From: GCA-002050365 sp038235165
GTDB lineage: Bacteria; Acidobacteriota; Blastocatellia; Pyrinomonadales; Pyrinomonadaceae
DNA: 64,000 nt
Assembly: GCA_038235165.1 (NCBI GenBank)
Contig: JBBSUG010000002.1
Coordinates: 1-64,000, forward strand
Direction of reading: 5' to 3'
Positions 56,680-64,000 of this stretch are shown piece after piece. Made by a program: the position numbers and the translations under genes. Numbering within the stretch: the stretch's first letter is position 1; the number at the start of each line of letters is the position of its first letter. The notes below the pieces were generated by a model that did no database searches, had not been told where the DNA came from, and saw nothing but the letters and a program-made list of their open reading frames with translations.

Positions 56680-56736
56680 TATCTCTCCCTTTTATTAAGT
56701 AATGGTTTAGAATTATTTTGGGCTATTGACAGGCGG

Positions 56737-56811
56737 GGCGGAAACACGACCGTCAGGGAGTGTGTCAATCATTCAAACACTAACACACTCCCTGACGGTC
56801 GCGTTTCCGCC
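56737..56811. repeat. Long palindromic repeat C
   Basis: 29-base arms (GGCGGAAACACGACCGTCAG.. and complement) differ at one position, with a 17-base loop and no T-tract. The core GACCGTCAGGGAG is like that of repeat B at 7643-7719. Confidence 0.85.
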
Positions 56812-56882
56812 TTTTAGTCATAAGTAATTTTGCTCGACTAATAACTTCAGCAACCTAATGCACAACCGTTTCGACATAAAAA

Positions 56883-57680
56883 CTAGACCGAAACGGCTTC
56901 TGCCCGTGTCAGAATGATTTCGCCGAACGTCGCCGTCTGTATTAACTTGACGCTTTCGGTGCGGACAATTTCGAGAACCGCGATGAACGCCAGCACGAGT
57001 TCCGGGCGGCTTTGCATCTCCTCAAAAAACGCGGTCAGATAAAATTCCTGCGCCCCAAACACGCGCCTTTTCAAATTTTTAATCATTTCGGACAAACTCA
57101 TCTCTTCGCGTTTAATTTCCATTTTCACTTCTTCCTGATGACGGGCGAGAATTTTTTGAAAAACGGTCAGCAAATCGAAAACCGTCGCGTTTGTTTCGAG
57201 ATTATTTTCATCGGATTCGATTTCTCCGCGCCGAAAAACGGCTTGTTCGACGGTCGAGCGTTCATAGAGCATCTGTGCGGCGTTTTTGAACTTTTGATGT
57301 TCCAGCAGGCGGTCAACCAATTCGCGGCGCGGGTCTTCAAATTCCTCTTCGACATCGGCGGAAATCTCGCGCGGCAACAGCATTTTCGATTTAATTTCGA
57401 TTAGCGTCGCCGCCATCACCAAAAAATCCGCTGCCAGCGCGATGTCCAGTTTTTCAATCAGCCGGATATATTGCAGATAAGCCTCCGTAATTCGCGCAAT
57501 CGGAATGTCGAAAATGTCGGCTTTTTCCTGCTTAATCAAATAGAGCAGCAAATCCAGCGGACCGGCAAATTCGCCGAGTTCCAACTTGATCGTATCGCGT
57601 GTGTCCCGCACAATTTGCGGCTGCACGGTGTCGAAATCGAAACTTAATTGTTCTGTTTGTTGCGATTGCTGTTGTTCCAT
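56883..57680 (-). CDS. scpA: Segregation and condensation protein A (ScpA)
   Basis: 265 residues from the ATG at 57680. N-terminal kleisin signature FAGPLDLLLYLIKQEKADIFDIPIARITEAYLQYI, the middle LAADFLVMAATLIEIKSKMLLP, and a C-terminal winged-helix part (EMQSRPELVLAFIAVLEIV). ScpA bridges the Smc heads in the bacterial condensin complex. A Gln-rich start precedes the core. No scpB is seen next to it. Confidence 0.95.
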   Translation of the reverse strand: MEQQQSQQTEQLSFDFDTVQPQIVRDTRDTIKLELGEFAGPLDLLLYLIKQEKADIFDIPIARITEAYLQYIRLIEKLDIALAADFLVMAATLIEIKSKMLLPREISADVEEEFEDPRRELVDRLLEHQKFKNAAQMLYERSTVEQAVFRRGEIESDENNLETNATVFDLLTVFQKILARHQEEVKMEIKREEMSLSEMIKNLKRRVFGAQEFYLTAFFEEMQSRPELVLAFIAVLEIVRTESVKLIQTATFGEIILTRAEAVSV

Positions 57681-57750
57681 CAATTATTTTTAATACAAAT
57701 TCGTCCAAAGCAGATACAAATGCGTTCAATTTCATTGTTTTGCTCCTAAT

Positions 57751-58446
57751 TTAATTTTTAAAAATTCCGAATCCAATTCCGTCATTATCTCTGTAAATGC
57801 GAACCGTCGCACCAAAACTTATAATATTGTAATAATCAAACGAGCCATCTTTTCGCTGAATTTTCAATGGATATATGAAACTCAATGATTGCTTTCGATT
57901 ATACTTTTTTTCATTAACGGTTTTCGCGGAAACTTTACTTTTGACGCGCAGGATAAAGGTTGGATTCTCTTGTGTTTCATTAGCGCGATTGAAAATTTCT
58001 ACGACATTTGATGTAAATTTAACCGGAATCACCATCTCACGATTTAATTGTTCCGAAATTCCTTTCTTTTCAAATTTTCCTTTTGTAATCAACTGGCTAA
58101 CTTTTTTTAATTTATTACTAAAATTTTTATTAGCTTTCGACATACATTTTTGATATGTAGGAGTGTTTTGGCGACAGTTGTCATATAATCTCAATCGCAA
58201 ATCGTTGATGGTTTTTTCATCAGAAAGTCTCAATTCATAATTAAATTTCCATTTGCTTTTAGCATCTTCAAAACCCACGTCTTCAGGTTTGGGCAATCCT
58301 TCCAAATCAAAAGTCAAATTAATTTTATCAAGTAAATTGGAAGAAACAGGCTTGATAATAGTTTTATTTTCGCCTGTCTGGGTTGTTTGCGAATAAACAA
58401 AACTGACAGCGGACAATAAAAACAGCAATATCATCAACTTTTTCAT
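57751..58446 (-). CDS. Secreted hypothetical protein, AT-rich gene
   Basis: 231 residues. A clear signal peptide (LMILLFLLSAVSFVYS) then a basic, mostly beta protein with two Cys residues (YDNCRQNTPTYQKC, 11 apart) likely to form a disulfide. The end VRIYRDNDGIGFGIF is strand-rich. There is no family I can name. Codon use is AT-rich, unlike the neighbouring ScpA and DinB genes. Confidence 0.75.
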   Translation of the reverse strand: MKKLMILLFLLSAVSFVYSQTTQTGENKTIIKPVSSNLLDKINLTFDLEGLPKPEDVGFEDAKSKWKFNYELRLSDEKTINDLRLRLYDNCRQNTPTYQKCMSKANKNFSNKLKKVSQLITKGKFEKKGISEQLNREMVIPVKFTSNVVEIFNRANETQENPTFILRVKSKVSAKTVNEKKYNRKQSLSFIYPLKIQRKDGSFDYYNIISFGATVRIYRDNDGIGFGIFKN

Positions 58447-58512
58447 CTTTTGTCTTTGTGTTTTCCATTCACTTTCAGAAAATCTTTATTCGGTTGAATC
58501 TTTAGTAGTAAA

Positions 58513-58974
58513 TTATTTCATCTCCCGCAAATAAACGATGTAATCAACTTTCGGCGGCGTGAAACCGTCGCCGCGCATCGCCGAACTCACTTGTCCGCGA
58601 TGATTCATCGAATGAAGCAGAATGTGCGTCAGGATTTCGCGGAAATTGTTTTTGTGCCAAACGCCCGCGCTCGTCGTGTATTCGACGATTTGTCCGAGAC
58701 CTTCATCGTCAAACCGCTTAAGCAAATGTTCGTAATTTTCGGCATTTTCCCGCGCCAAATGTCCGCATTCTTCGAGTGAAACATCCTGCCAAAAATCGAA
58801 CCCAGTCGAATCTTTGCCGTACAGCCGCGCGTAATATTCTTTTTCCGTTATCAATAAATGTGCCAAAATCTTCCGCGCTTTTTCGCTCGGTGCAGTTTTC
58901 AACGCGGTAATTAAACGCCGATTTGCCCAGTCGTTATAAATATAAAGCTCGCGCAGATGTTCGATGGAATTCAT
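58513..58974 (-). CDS. DinB-family protein
   Basis: 153 residues. Helix-bundle DinB features with the metal-site histidines: LAHLLITEKEYYARLYG, THILLHSMNHRGQVSSAMR. The YDIxLREMK-like end also fits (YIVYLREMK). DinB proteins include metal-dependent thiol S-transferases. The start ATG abuts the stop codon of the DUF2237 gene, so the two are translationally linked. Confidence 0.9.
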   Translation of the reverse strand: MNSIEHLRELYIYNDWANRRLITALKTAPSEKARKILAHLLITEKEYYARLYGKDSTGFDFWQDVSLEECGHLARENAENYEHLLKRFDDEGLGQIVEYTTSAGVWHKNNFREILTHILLHSMNHRGQVSSAMRGDGFTPPKVDYIVYLREMK

Positions 58975-59376
58975 TTATTCGTCCGATTGATGATTTTTCA
59001 AATCTTCGAGCGAAACATATCGAAGCGAGGCTTCGTGACACGCTTCCAAAATTACCTTCGGCGCAACTCCGGCTTCGAGTGCTTCGCGCCATCGCGTCGC
59101 ACACAAACACCACTTTTCGCCGTCCTTAACACCTGGAAAATTAAATTCCGGTCGCGGTGTCATCAAATCGTTGCCGCGCGACTTTGAAAATTCGAGAAAT
59201 TCATTTGTCGCCTCGACACAAACTGTGTGACTGCCGGCATCATCAACGCCGGTTTTACAGAAGCCATCGCGGTAAAATCCGGTCAAAGGTTTCATACAGC
59301 AACATTTCAATTCGCCGCCGAGGACATTTTTCGGTTTCGGTTTGTGTCCGTTTCCATTTCCGTTTGTATAATTCAT
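58975..59376 (-). CDS. DUF2237 family protein
   Basis: 133 residues. The DUF2237 core is clear: NVLGGELKCCCMKPLTGFYRDGFC, DDAGSHTVCVEATNEFLEF, RGNDLMTPRPEF and GEKWCLCATRW, with many conserved Cys residues. Function unknown. It starts 2 bp after the ArsC-like gene and ends directly at the DinB start. Confidence 0.92.
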   Translation of the reverse strand: MNYTNGNGNGHKPKPKNVLGGELKCCCMKPLTGFYRDGFCKTGVDDAGSHTVCVEATNEFLEFSKSRGNDLMTPRPEFNFPGVKDGEKWCLCATRWREALEAGVAPKVILEACHEASLRYVSLEDLKNHQSDE

Positions 59377-59378
59377 AT

Positions 59379-59735
59379 TTATATTTTGATTATTTCTAAA
59401 ACTTTTTCAACCGGACGCGCCAAAATTGCTTTATCGCCAACCTCGACAATCGGACGCTGAAGCAGATTTGGATTTTCAATAATCAATTTGACTAATTTAT
59501 CGTCATCGGTTTCTTCCGACAAATTCAACTCCTGATAAACTTTATCGCTTTTTCTTAGAACATCGGACGGAGAAAGATTCGCTTTCACAAGCAATTCGCG
59601 CAGTTTCGTCTCAGTTAAAGGCTCGTTAAAGTAATTTACCCGTTCAAATTCGATATTGTTTTCACGAAACAATTCCGCCAGATTGCGGCACGTCGTTCAG
59701 GTTGGTTTTTCGTAAACTGTGATTCGTTTCTTCAT
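59379..59735 (-). CDS. ArsC/Spx-like thioredoxin-fold protein with in-frame TGA at the catalytic Cys (candidate selenoprotein)
   Basis: 118 residues if the TGA at 59697-59699 is read through. The frame from the ATG at 59735 is MKKRITVYEKPT-TGA-TTCRNLAELF, then RENNIEFERVNYFNEPLTE, LLVKANLSPSDVLRKSDKVY and NPNLLQRPIVEVGDKAILARP. This is the whole ArsC/Spx fold at its usual length, and the TGA (codon 13) takes the place of the nucleophilic Cys in the CxxC motif, leaving Cys16: a UxxC arrangement. A hairpin with bacterial SECIS features follows (separate entry). The gene begins 19 bp after the putative glycoside hydrolase gene and ends 2 bp before DUF2237. Without readthrough only an internal TTG start (59672) would remain, without the active site. 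The alternative is a nonsense mutation or sequencing error. Confidence 0.7.
59655..59673 (-). promoter_or_regulatory. Candidate bacterial SECIS hairpin
   Basis: In the mRNA, AUUGUUU-CGUGA-AAACAAU forms a perfect 7-bp stem. The loop begins 31 nt after the UGA and has G at its second position. Known bacterial SECIS elements have their apical loop about 16-37 nt after the UGA with a G among the first two loop bases, so position and sequence fit. The hairpin lies inside the coding frame, as expected. Confidence 0.55.
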
Positions 59736-59754
59736 ACACTTTTTTATTCGGTCT

Positions 59755-62748
59755 TTATTTCACAATCAGGATAAGTCCTTTGTTTTTCGGTATAAGAATT
59801 TCATCCGACGAGGAAAAGATTTGCGCGTTTTGAAAGTTTTTCACTTCGGGCGCGACAATTTTTGCGGTTTCGGGGTTGATGCCTAATGCCTTCCAATCAA
59901 TATTCAATTTAATTTTTTCATCATTTTTCGCCCAACTCGCAATGGAGATTAACGCCGTTCCTTTTTTTCGATAAACCGTTGCTAAAACGTCTTTATTGTC
60001 GGTTTTTACCGGGCAATTCGGCGACCAGTAACCGAACATTTCTGTTTTCTGCATTCCGAAATCGTCCCAAACTTTCCAGAGCGGGCGCGGGTCAGCATTG
60101 TCCGACCACGGCATCCGGTTTGTCATTCCGTAAACCATTCCGCGCCACGGATTTCCGCCGTCCTGAAGCATTTCGCCCATCAAGCCGAACGGGATTCCGC
60201 TCACTTCGGTCAGGTAAAAATCGGGCGAATTGTTTTCGTAATCGAAATATTCGCCGAACCAAAGACGGTTGAGATACGGAAAATGCTCCATATACAGCAT
60301 CGCCGAGTTGTTGAAACCGTCGCTTTTATTAAACTGATTTGCCGAATGAAGATCAATAATTCCGGGTTTGCCGTTCTGCGTCAAAACGCGCTTGATGCGT
60401 TTCATCGTCACGCGGTCAAACGCCACGTCGTCCAAGTAAATGCCGTCAATTCCGACATTCTGCGTCAGCCAGTTCATTCCCTCGACATAATAATTATGCC
60501 AGCGGCTGACACCGCTGTTGACGATTGCCGCGTCCTTTAATTCGGGAACGAACCACGCCGCGATGTAGTCGTCGCCAATATGTTCCTGAAGCCACGAAAA
60601 CCCGCCGCCTTTGCCGCCCGAATAAATTTCGTGTCCGAGACTTCGCAGCGCAAAAGTTTCATAAGAATGATTGGAAAGTTCGCGCACCGTGTTGTAAATC
60701 TTGACCTTCAAACCTTTTTTATGCGCCTCGTCAATATATGCTTTCATTTCATCGTGAGCGATAAAAGGATAATTGATATAAGGATTTATCGCGTTGGCGT
60801 GGTGAATATTAACGACGGTCGCGCCCGTTTTTTTGATTTCGTCAACCGGCGAGTATTTGTGGTAAAAACGGTTCGCCCATTGCCAATCGGTATCAATCGG
60901 ATGAAACGGCGTGATGAGCAGATTGAAATTGTAATACAGCGTTTCACCTTTTTTCATAGTACGCGAACCGCTGTAATTATTGACTGTAACTGCATTTTCG
61001 GTGTTTGCAATTTCGATTCCGCCTTTGCCGTCGTTGCCCCACGAGGACGGCAAAAGAAGCGGTTTCTGCAAATAAAAATTCGTGTTCAGCGGTCGCACAT
61101 ATTTTTCGTCGCGCAAACTAAACTGCATTCCCGCGTTGACATCACCGAGCCACGCGCCGTCCTGATTTTTCGCCGCCACATCCCATTTCCAACTAAATTT
61201 GTCGGGACGTTTTTCGCCTTTTTCGCCCAAACCCATCATATATTTCGCGGCTTCGGGATTAAACGGCATCCCTAATCCAATATCTTGCAAATCAACGTCC
61301 TGCGTCGCGGTGATTTTGATTTGATAAGAAACAAAACCGTCAAATTCGGCGTGTCCCGAAATATTGATTTGAACTTGCGGCGCGATCATCGAATTTTGCC
61401 ATTCGACCGTACCTCGTTCTTTTTTCGTGAATTCTAAATCGTTATATTTCCAAAAAATTTCTCTGCCGTTTGCATCTTTGATTTGCAAGTTGATCGGCGA
61501 CTGTAAAATGTCCTTCGGAGTTTTAGAAAGCGAAGTCATCTCAGGCGTGAAAAATGTTTGAATCTTTTTCGGTAAACCGTCTTGATTGAGTAACATTTTT
61601 CTTCCGAGAATACTGATTTCATTGCCTTTGACAATGATTGGCGTATAGGGTGGAAGGATCGTGTTTTCCTGCGCGAGACGCGAATTCAGCCATTTCAGGC
61701 GCGTCATTTTTTCCGGCTCGTTAAATCCGCCGTTTTCCGCAAGCTCGTTTGAAACCTTGATGTTAAGCGCAATTTCCTGATTTTTTTCACTGTCGGCAGT
61801 AATTTTCGCCACGCCCCTGTAATCGCCCGCTGTCGCATTTTCTCCCACGTCAACGCCGCACCACATCGCTTGAATCGAGCCTTTTTCAACATTGACGGTT
61901 TTTTCAAAATCTTGTCCCGCATAACTAACGCCTTTAGTGTTGATGCAGGTTAAGTCATCTTTCTTGATGAATTTACCGTTACCGTCTTTGAGATCGGAAA
62001 ATTCTATATCAATATTTTTCAAATCTTTGAGCGCAAAAATGCCGAATTGAAAAGCATAAAATTCGCCGCGTTTTGCTTCACCCGTGAACGATTTTTGCAA
62101 GCCTTTTTCAATCCAACGCTGCGGCAAATCCTTTGTCATCCTAATCGAAAACATCCGGTCTTCGGGAAAAACGAGAAAATCTTTGTTTGGACCTTTGGCA
62201 ATCAAAGCGTCGGTTTCTGCCTTCGTCGCAATGATTTCCATCGGGTAGAACGAATTGAAAGCGTCAATTGACTGAATCTCGCTAACTTTTGCCGTCACAG
62301 GACTTATCGCAGCGTTTTTGAGCCACTCCGCATCAGCTGTTTCGACAAGAGGAGGATAAAAATCCTTCGGATAATTCGCGCTGCCCGACTTTTTATACGG
62401 CATAAAATAAACGTAATATTTTCCCGCGCCGCTAACCGGTTCAAAAGAAATTTCCCCATATTCGCGGTTAATTTCGCCGCGCATCACGTTTTTGATAATC
62501 GCGCCCTCAGCCGTCGTGACGATGATGTTTTTAGCCTGCGGATTTGTGTCGCGTCTGCGCCAATTTATTCGCACTTTCACCGATGTTGTTTTCCCCTCAA
62601 CCTCAACAGCTACCCGGTGATTTCCCAATTCATCAGCGTTCCAAACATTGCCCGCGACAGTAAACACCGGGTTTTGTGCAGACGAAAGACAATGTAAAAA
62701 CAGCATTAAAATCAGGCTTAATACCAAGTTTAATTTCCGTGGTGTCAT
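59755..62748 (-). CDS. Putative glycoside hydrolase (DUF6067/GH123-like)
   Basis: 997 residues from the ATG at 62748, chosen because GAGGGA precedes it by 4 bases (a TTG 12 bases upstream is less likely). Signal peptide (about 5-24). An N-terminal beta region (about 25-600) is followed by an apparent (beta/alpha)8 barrel with VNIHHANAINPYINYP, GLKVKIYNTVRELS, VGIDGIYLDDVAFDR (acidic residues at a strand end) and GIIDLHSANQFN. A beta-sandwich ends it (GYWSPNCPVKTD, ATVYRKKGTALISIASWA). The overall look is of the glycoside hydrolase domain proteins near GH123. Substrate unknown; probably periplasmic or secreted. Confidence 0.75.
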   Translation of the reverse strand: MTPRKLNLVLSLILMLFLHCLSSAQNPVFTVAGNVWNADELGNHRVAVEVEGKTTSVKVRINWRRRDTNPQAKNIIVTTAEGAIIKNVMRGEINREYGEISFEPVSGAGKYYVYFMPYKKSGSANYPKDFYPPLVETADAEWLKNAAISPVTAKVSEIQSIDAFNSFYPMEIIATKAETDALIAKGPNKDFLVFPEDRMFSIRMTKDLPQRWIEKGLQKSFTGEAKRGEFYAFQFGIFALKDLKNIDIEFSDLKDGNGKFIKKDDLTCINTKGVSYAGQDFEKTVNVEKGSIQAMWCGVDVGENATAGDYRGVAKITADSEKNQEIALNIKVSNELAENGGFNEPEKMTRLKWLNSRLAQENTILPPYTPIIVKGNEISILGRKMLLNQDGLPKKIQTFFTPEMTSLSKTPKDILQSPINLQIKDANGREIFWKYNDLEFTKKERGTVEWQNSMIAPQVQINISGHAEFDGFVSYQIKITATQDVDLQDIGLGMPFNPEAAKYMMGLGEKGEKRPDKFSWKWDVAAKNQDGAWLGDVNAGMQFSLRDEKYVRPLNTNFYLQKPLLLPSSWGNDGKGGIEIANTENAVTVNNYSGSRTMKKGETLYYNFNLLITPFHPIDTDWQWANRFYHKYSPVDEIKKTGATVVNIHHANAINPYINYPFIAHDEMKAYIDEAHKKGLKVKIYNTVRELSNHSYETFALRSLGHEIYSGGKGGGFSWLQEHIGDDYIAAWFVPELKDAAIVNSGVSRWHNYYVEGMNWLTQNVGIDGIYLDDVAFDRVTMKRIKRVLTQNGKPGIIDLHSANQFNKSDGFNNSAMLYMEHFPYLNRLWFGEYFDYENNSPDFYLTEVSGIPFGLMGEMLQDGGNPWRGMVYGMTNRMPWSDNADPRPLWKVWDDFGMQKTEMFGYWSPNCPVKTDNKDVLATVYRKKGTALISIASWAKNDEKIKLNIDWKALGINPETAKIVAPEVKNFQNAQIFSSSDEILIPKNKGLILIVK

Positions 62749-62794
62749 AAAATCCCTCAATTTTCGCGCTCTGTAGAAATTCTAGATAGAAATT

Positions 62795-63181
62795 CTAGAT
62801 CATATCGCCCAAACGAGTTGCGATTAAATTCTGCGATTCTTCGTGCGTAAAAACTCTCGATTTCGTGATAAATCTCACGCCCATCGGAATTTCCAGCGAA
62901 AACGACGCGCCGCGACCTGTCGTGACATCAATCGTTAATTCCGTATGCTGCCAAAATTCAAACTGATCTTTCGCCATATAAAAATCACAATTATCAATCG
63001 CGCCGAGCCAAACGTCGCTCGAACCGACGAGAAATTCGCCCGCTTCATAACACATCGGCGAAGAACCGTCGCAACAGCCGCCCGATTGATGAAACATCAA
63101 ATCGCCGTGTTTAGCACGCAGTTCGGCTATAACTTTTTTTGCCCCGTCGGTCACGAGAACGCGCGGAATGAAATTGTTCAT
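62795..63181 (-). CDS. DUF779 family protein
   Basis: 128 residues. DUF779 hallmarks: HQSGGCCDGSSPMCY, EFLVGSSDVWLGAI, FWQHTELTIDVTTGRGASFSLE. The family is often encoded beside acetaldehyde-type aldehyde dehydrogenases; here the dehydrogenase is about 19 kb away on the same strand. Function not established. The Cys pair in GGCCDG may bind metal. Confidence 0.9.
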   Translation of the reverse strand: MNNFIPRVLVTDGAKKVIAELRAKHGDLMFHQSGGCCDGSSPMCYEAGEFLVGSSDVWLGAIDNCDFYMAKDQFEFWQHTELTIDVTTGRGASFSLEIPMGVRFITKSRVFTHEESQNLIATRLGDMI

Positions 63182-63320
63182 AATTATCTAAAAATACGTA
63201 AAGTCGAATTTAGTTTATCATTTGCTCTGCCGCTTATAGAAATTTGCGCTTTTTTCGAGAGAATAATAGTTTTTCTTCCTATCTTCTGCATCATTATTCT
63301 ATTTCGCATCATTATTCGAT

Positions 63321-63368
63321 TATAAAGAGAGAGGCGACGCGAAGATACGCGTCGCCTCTCTCTTTATA
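63321..63368. terminator. Bidirectional terminator-like palindrome
   Basis: A perfect 21-bp stem with a 6-base loop (TATAAAGAGAGAGGCGACGC.. and complement) lies 30 bp after the end of the polyphosphate kinase gene, with T/A-rich flanks. Confidence 0.8.
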
Positions 63369-63397
63369 AACATAAAAAAAATTGCATCTACAAAATA

Positions 63398-64000
63398 TCA
63401 AATCTTTCGCCCGACGAAATACATTTGCGAATTAAATTCGCTGTCGTTCGCGTCCGCCGCTAATTTTTCGTAAGTTCCGTCTGACTGCAAAATTCGCGCG
63501 TTGGTGTTGTCTTTCAAATACGCGGCGAGAACTTCGTCTTTAATATATTGTTTGATGTTGGCGTCTTTGATCGGCACAATCGCTTCGACGCGGCGGTCGA
63601 GATTGCGGTGCATCCAGTCTGCGCTGCCGATGTATATTTCTTCGTCGCCGCCGTTAGCGAAGTAGAAAACGCGGCTGTGTTCGAGAAAACGTCCGACGAC
63701 GGAGACGACGCGAATGTTTTCCGAAAGCCCTTTGATGCCGGGACGCAAAACGCAGATTCCGCGCACGATCAAATCAACTTTTACGCCCGCCTGCGATGCG
63801 CGATACAGAGCGCGAACGATTTTGTCGTCAGTCAAACTGTTTATTTTGACGATGATGTGCGCGTCTTTGCCGCTCAATTTATACGCGGTTTCGCGGTCAA
63901 TCATTTCCAGCATTTGTTCGCGCAGATTGATCGGCGCAACCAGCAGACAGCGATAATCCGTTTGATAGGAATAGCCGGTCAGAAAGTTAAACAAATCGGT
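63398..64000 (-). CDS. ppk1: Polyphosphate kinase 1, C-terminal part (runs off the window)
   Basis: The last 200 codons of a gene that continues beyond base 64000. PPK1 C-terminal motifs are present: RCLLVAPINLREQMLEMID, HIIVKINSLTDDKIV, LIVRGICVLRPG, HSRVFYFANGGDEEIYIGSA and DWMHRNLDRRVEAIVP. The catalytic HSR His and the arginine-rich DRRVE strand are present. The enzyme makes polyphosphate from ATP at the membrane. Confidence 0.95.
   Translation of the reverse strand, partial: TDLFNFLTGYSYQTDYRCLLVAPINLREQMLEMIDRETAYKLSGKDAHIIVKINSLTDDKIVRALYRASQAGVKVDLIVRGICVLRPGIKGLSENIRVVSVVGRFLEHSRVFYFANGGDEEIYIGSADWMHRNLDRRVEAIVPIKDANIKQYIKDEVLAAYLKDNTNARILQSDGTYEKLAADANDSEFNSQMYFVGRKI

Noticed and set aside
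57684..57735. Possible extension of ScpA upstream of the ATG
   Set aside because: The codon before the ATG is TTG with no ribosome-binding site, and the kleisin core begins well after the ATG.

Overview
The window reads like a chromosomal segment of an acidobacterium, most probably class Blastocatellia (Pyrinomonadales-like). This is inferred from family content: a TIGR03435/DUF3738 protein, an acidobacterial-type VWFA protein, CSLREA/choice-of-anchor Q/FG-GAP surface proteins, BACON repeats and zinc-ribbon/FHA signalling proteins. Base composition is intermediate, with several clearly AT-richer islands (around 36.0, 44.1-44.9, 46.2-47.0 and 57.8-58.4 kb). There is no rRNA, tRNA, CRISPR array, intact insertion sequence or prophage that I can see.

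Layout. 1-15.5 kb: four large exported or surface proteins that share an almost identical C-terminal module of six FG-GAP/VCBS repeats (the first is cut by the window edge), plus a secreted papain-like candidate, a decayed toxin-antitoxin relic and inverted-repeat elements. 15.7-20.6 kb: small membrane, zinc-ribbon, DinB-like, acyltransferase and VWA genes. 20.6-26.0 kb: a minus-strand signalling cluster of FHA protein, Ser/Thr kinase with FHA, RDD membrane protein and FHA-GAF-PP2C phosphatase. 26.3-31.5 kb: a MacAB-like efflux set with one adaptor, one ATPase and two permeases. 31.8-36.4 kb: Yip1-like protein, two dipeptide-type ABC ATPases separated by a Uma2 nuclease and a GNAT enzyme, and a TonB-domain protein. 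36.5-46.2 kb: S41 protease, HD-GYP and STAS proteins, MscS channel, second zinc-ribbon protein, aldehyde dehydrogenase with a nearby 3' remnant of a second copy, a DUF2310 protein and a TlpA-DUF3738 protein. 47.0-49.4 kb: tandem paralogous secreted proteins with duplicated promoters. 49.5-53.3 kb: lipid genes (an acyl-AMP ligase-ACP-acyltransferase fusion and a diacylglycerol-kinase-like enzyme). 53.5-64 kb: NHL lipoprotein with an M23-like end, DUF937 protein, ScpA, a putative glycoside hydrolase, a small redox operon, DUF779 and the end of polyphosphate kinase.

The most interesting signal is at 59379-59735 (minus strand). It is an ArsC/Spx-like thioredoxin-fold gene whose catalytic cysteine codon is an in-frame TGA, giving a UxxC arrangement. 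A perfect 7-bp hairpin with a CGUGA loop starts 24 nt after the TGA and has a G at loop position 2, as bacterial SECIS elements do. The gene is packed 2 bp from a DUF2237 gene and then a DinB gene. I read it as a candidate selenoprotein. The alternative is a nonsense mutation or a base-calling error.

Other points worth a second look are the aldehyde dehydrogenase remnant, a VapBC-like pseudogene, three copies of one long hairpin repeat, homogenised FG-GAP cassettes, a conserved C-terminal tail shared by two zinc-ribbon membrane proteins, and a possible slippage site at the end of the MscS gene.
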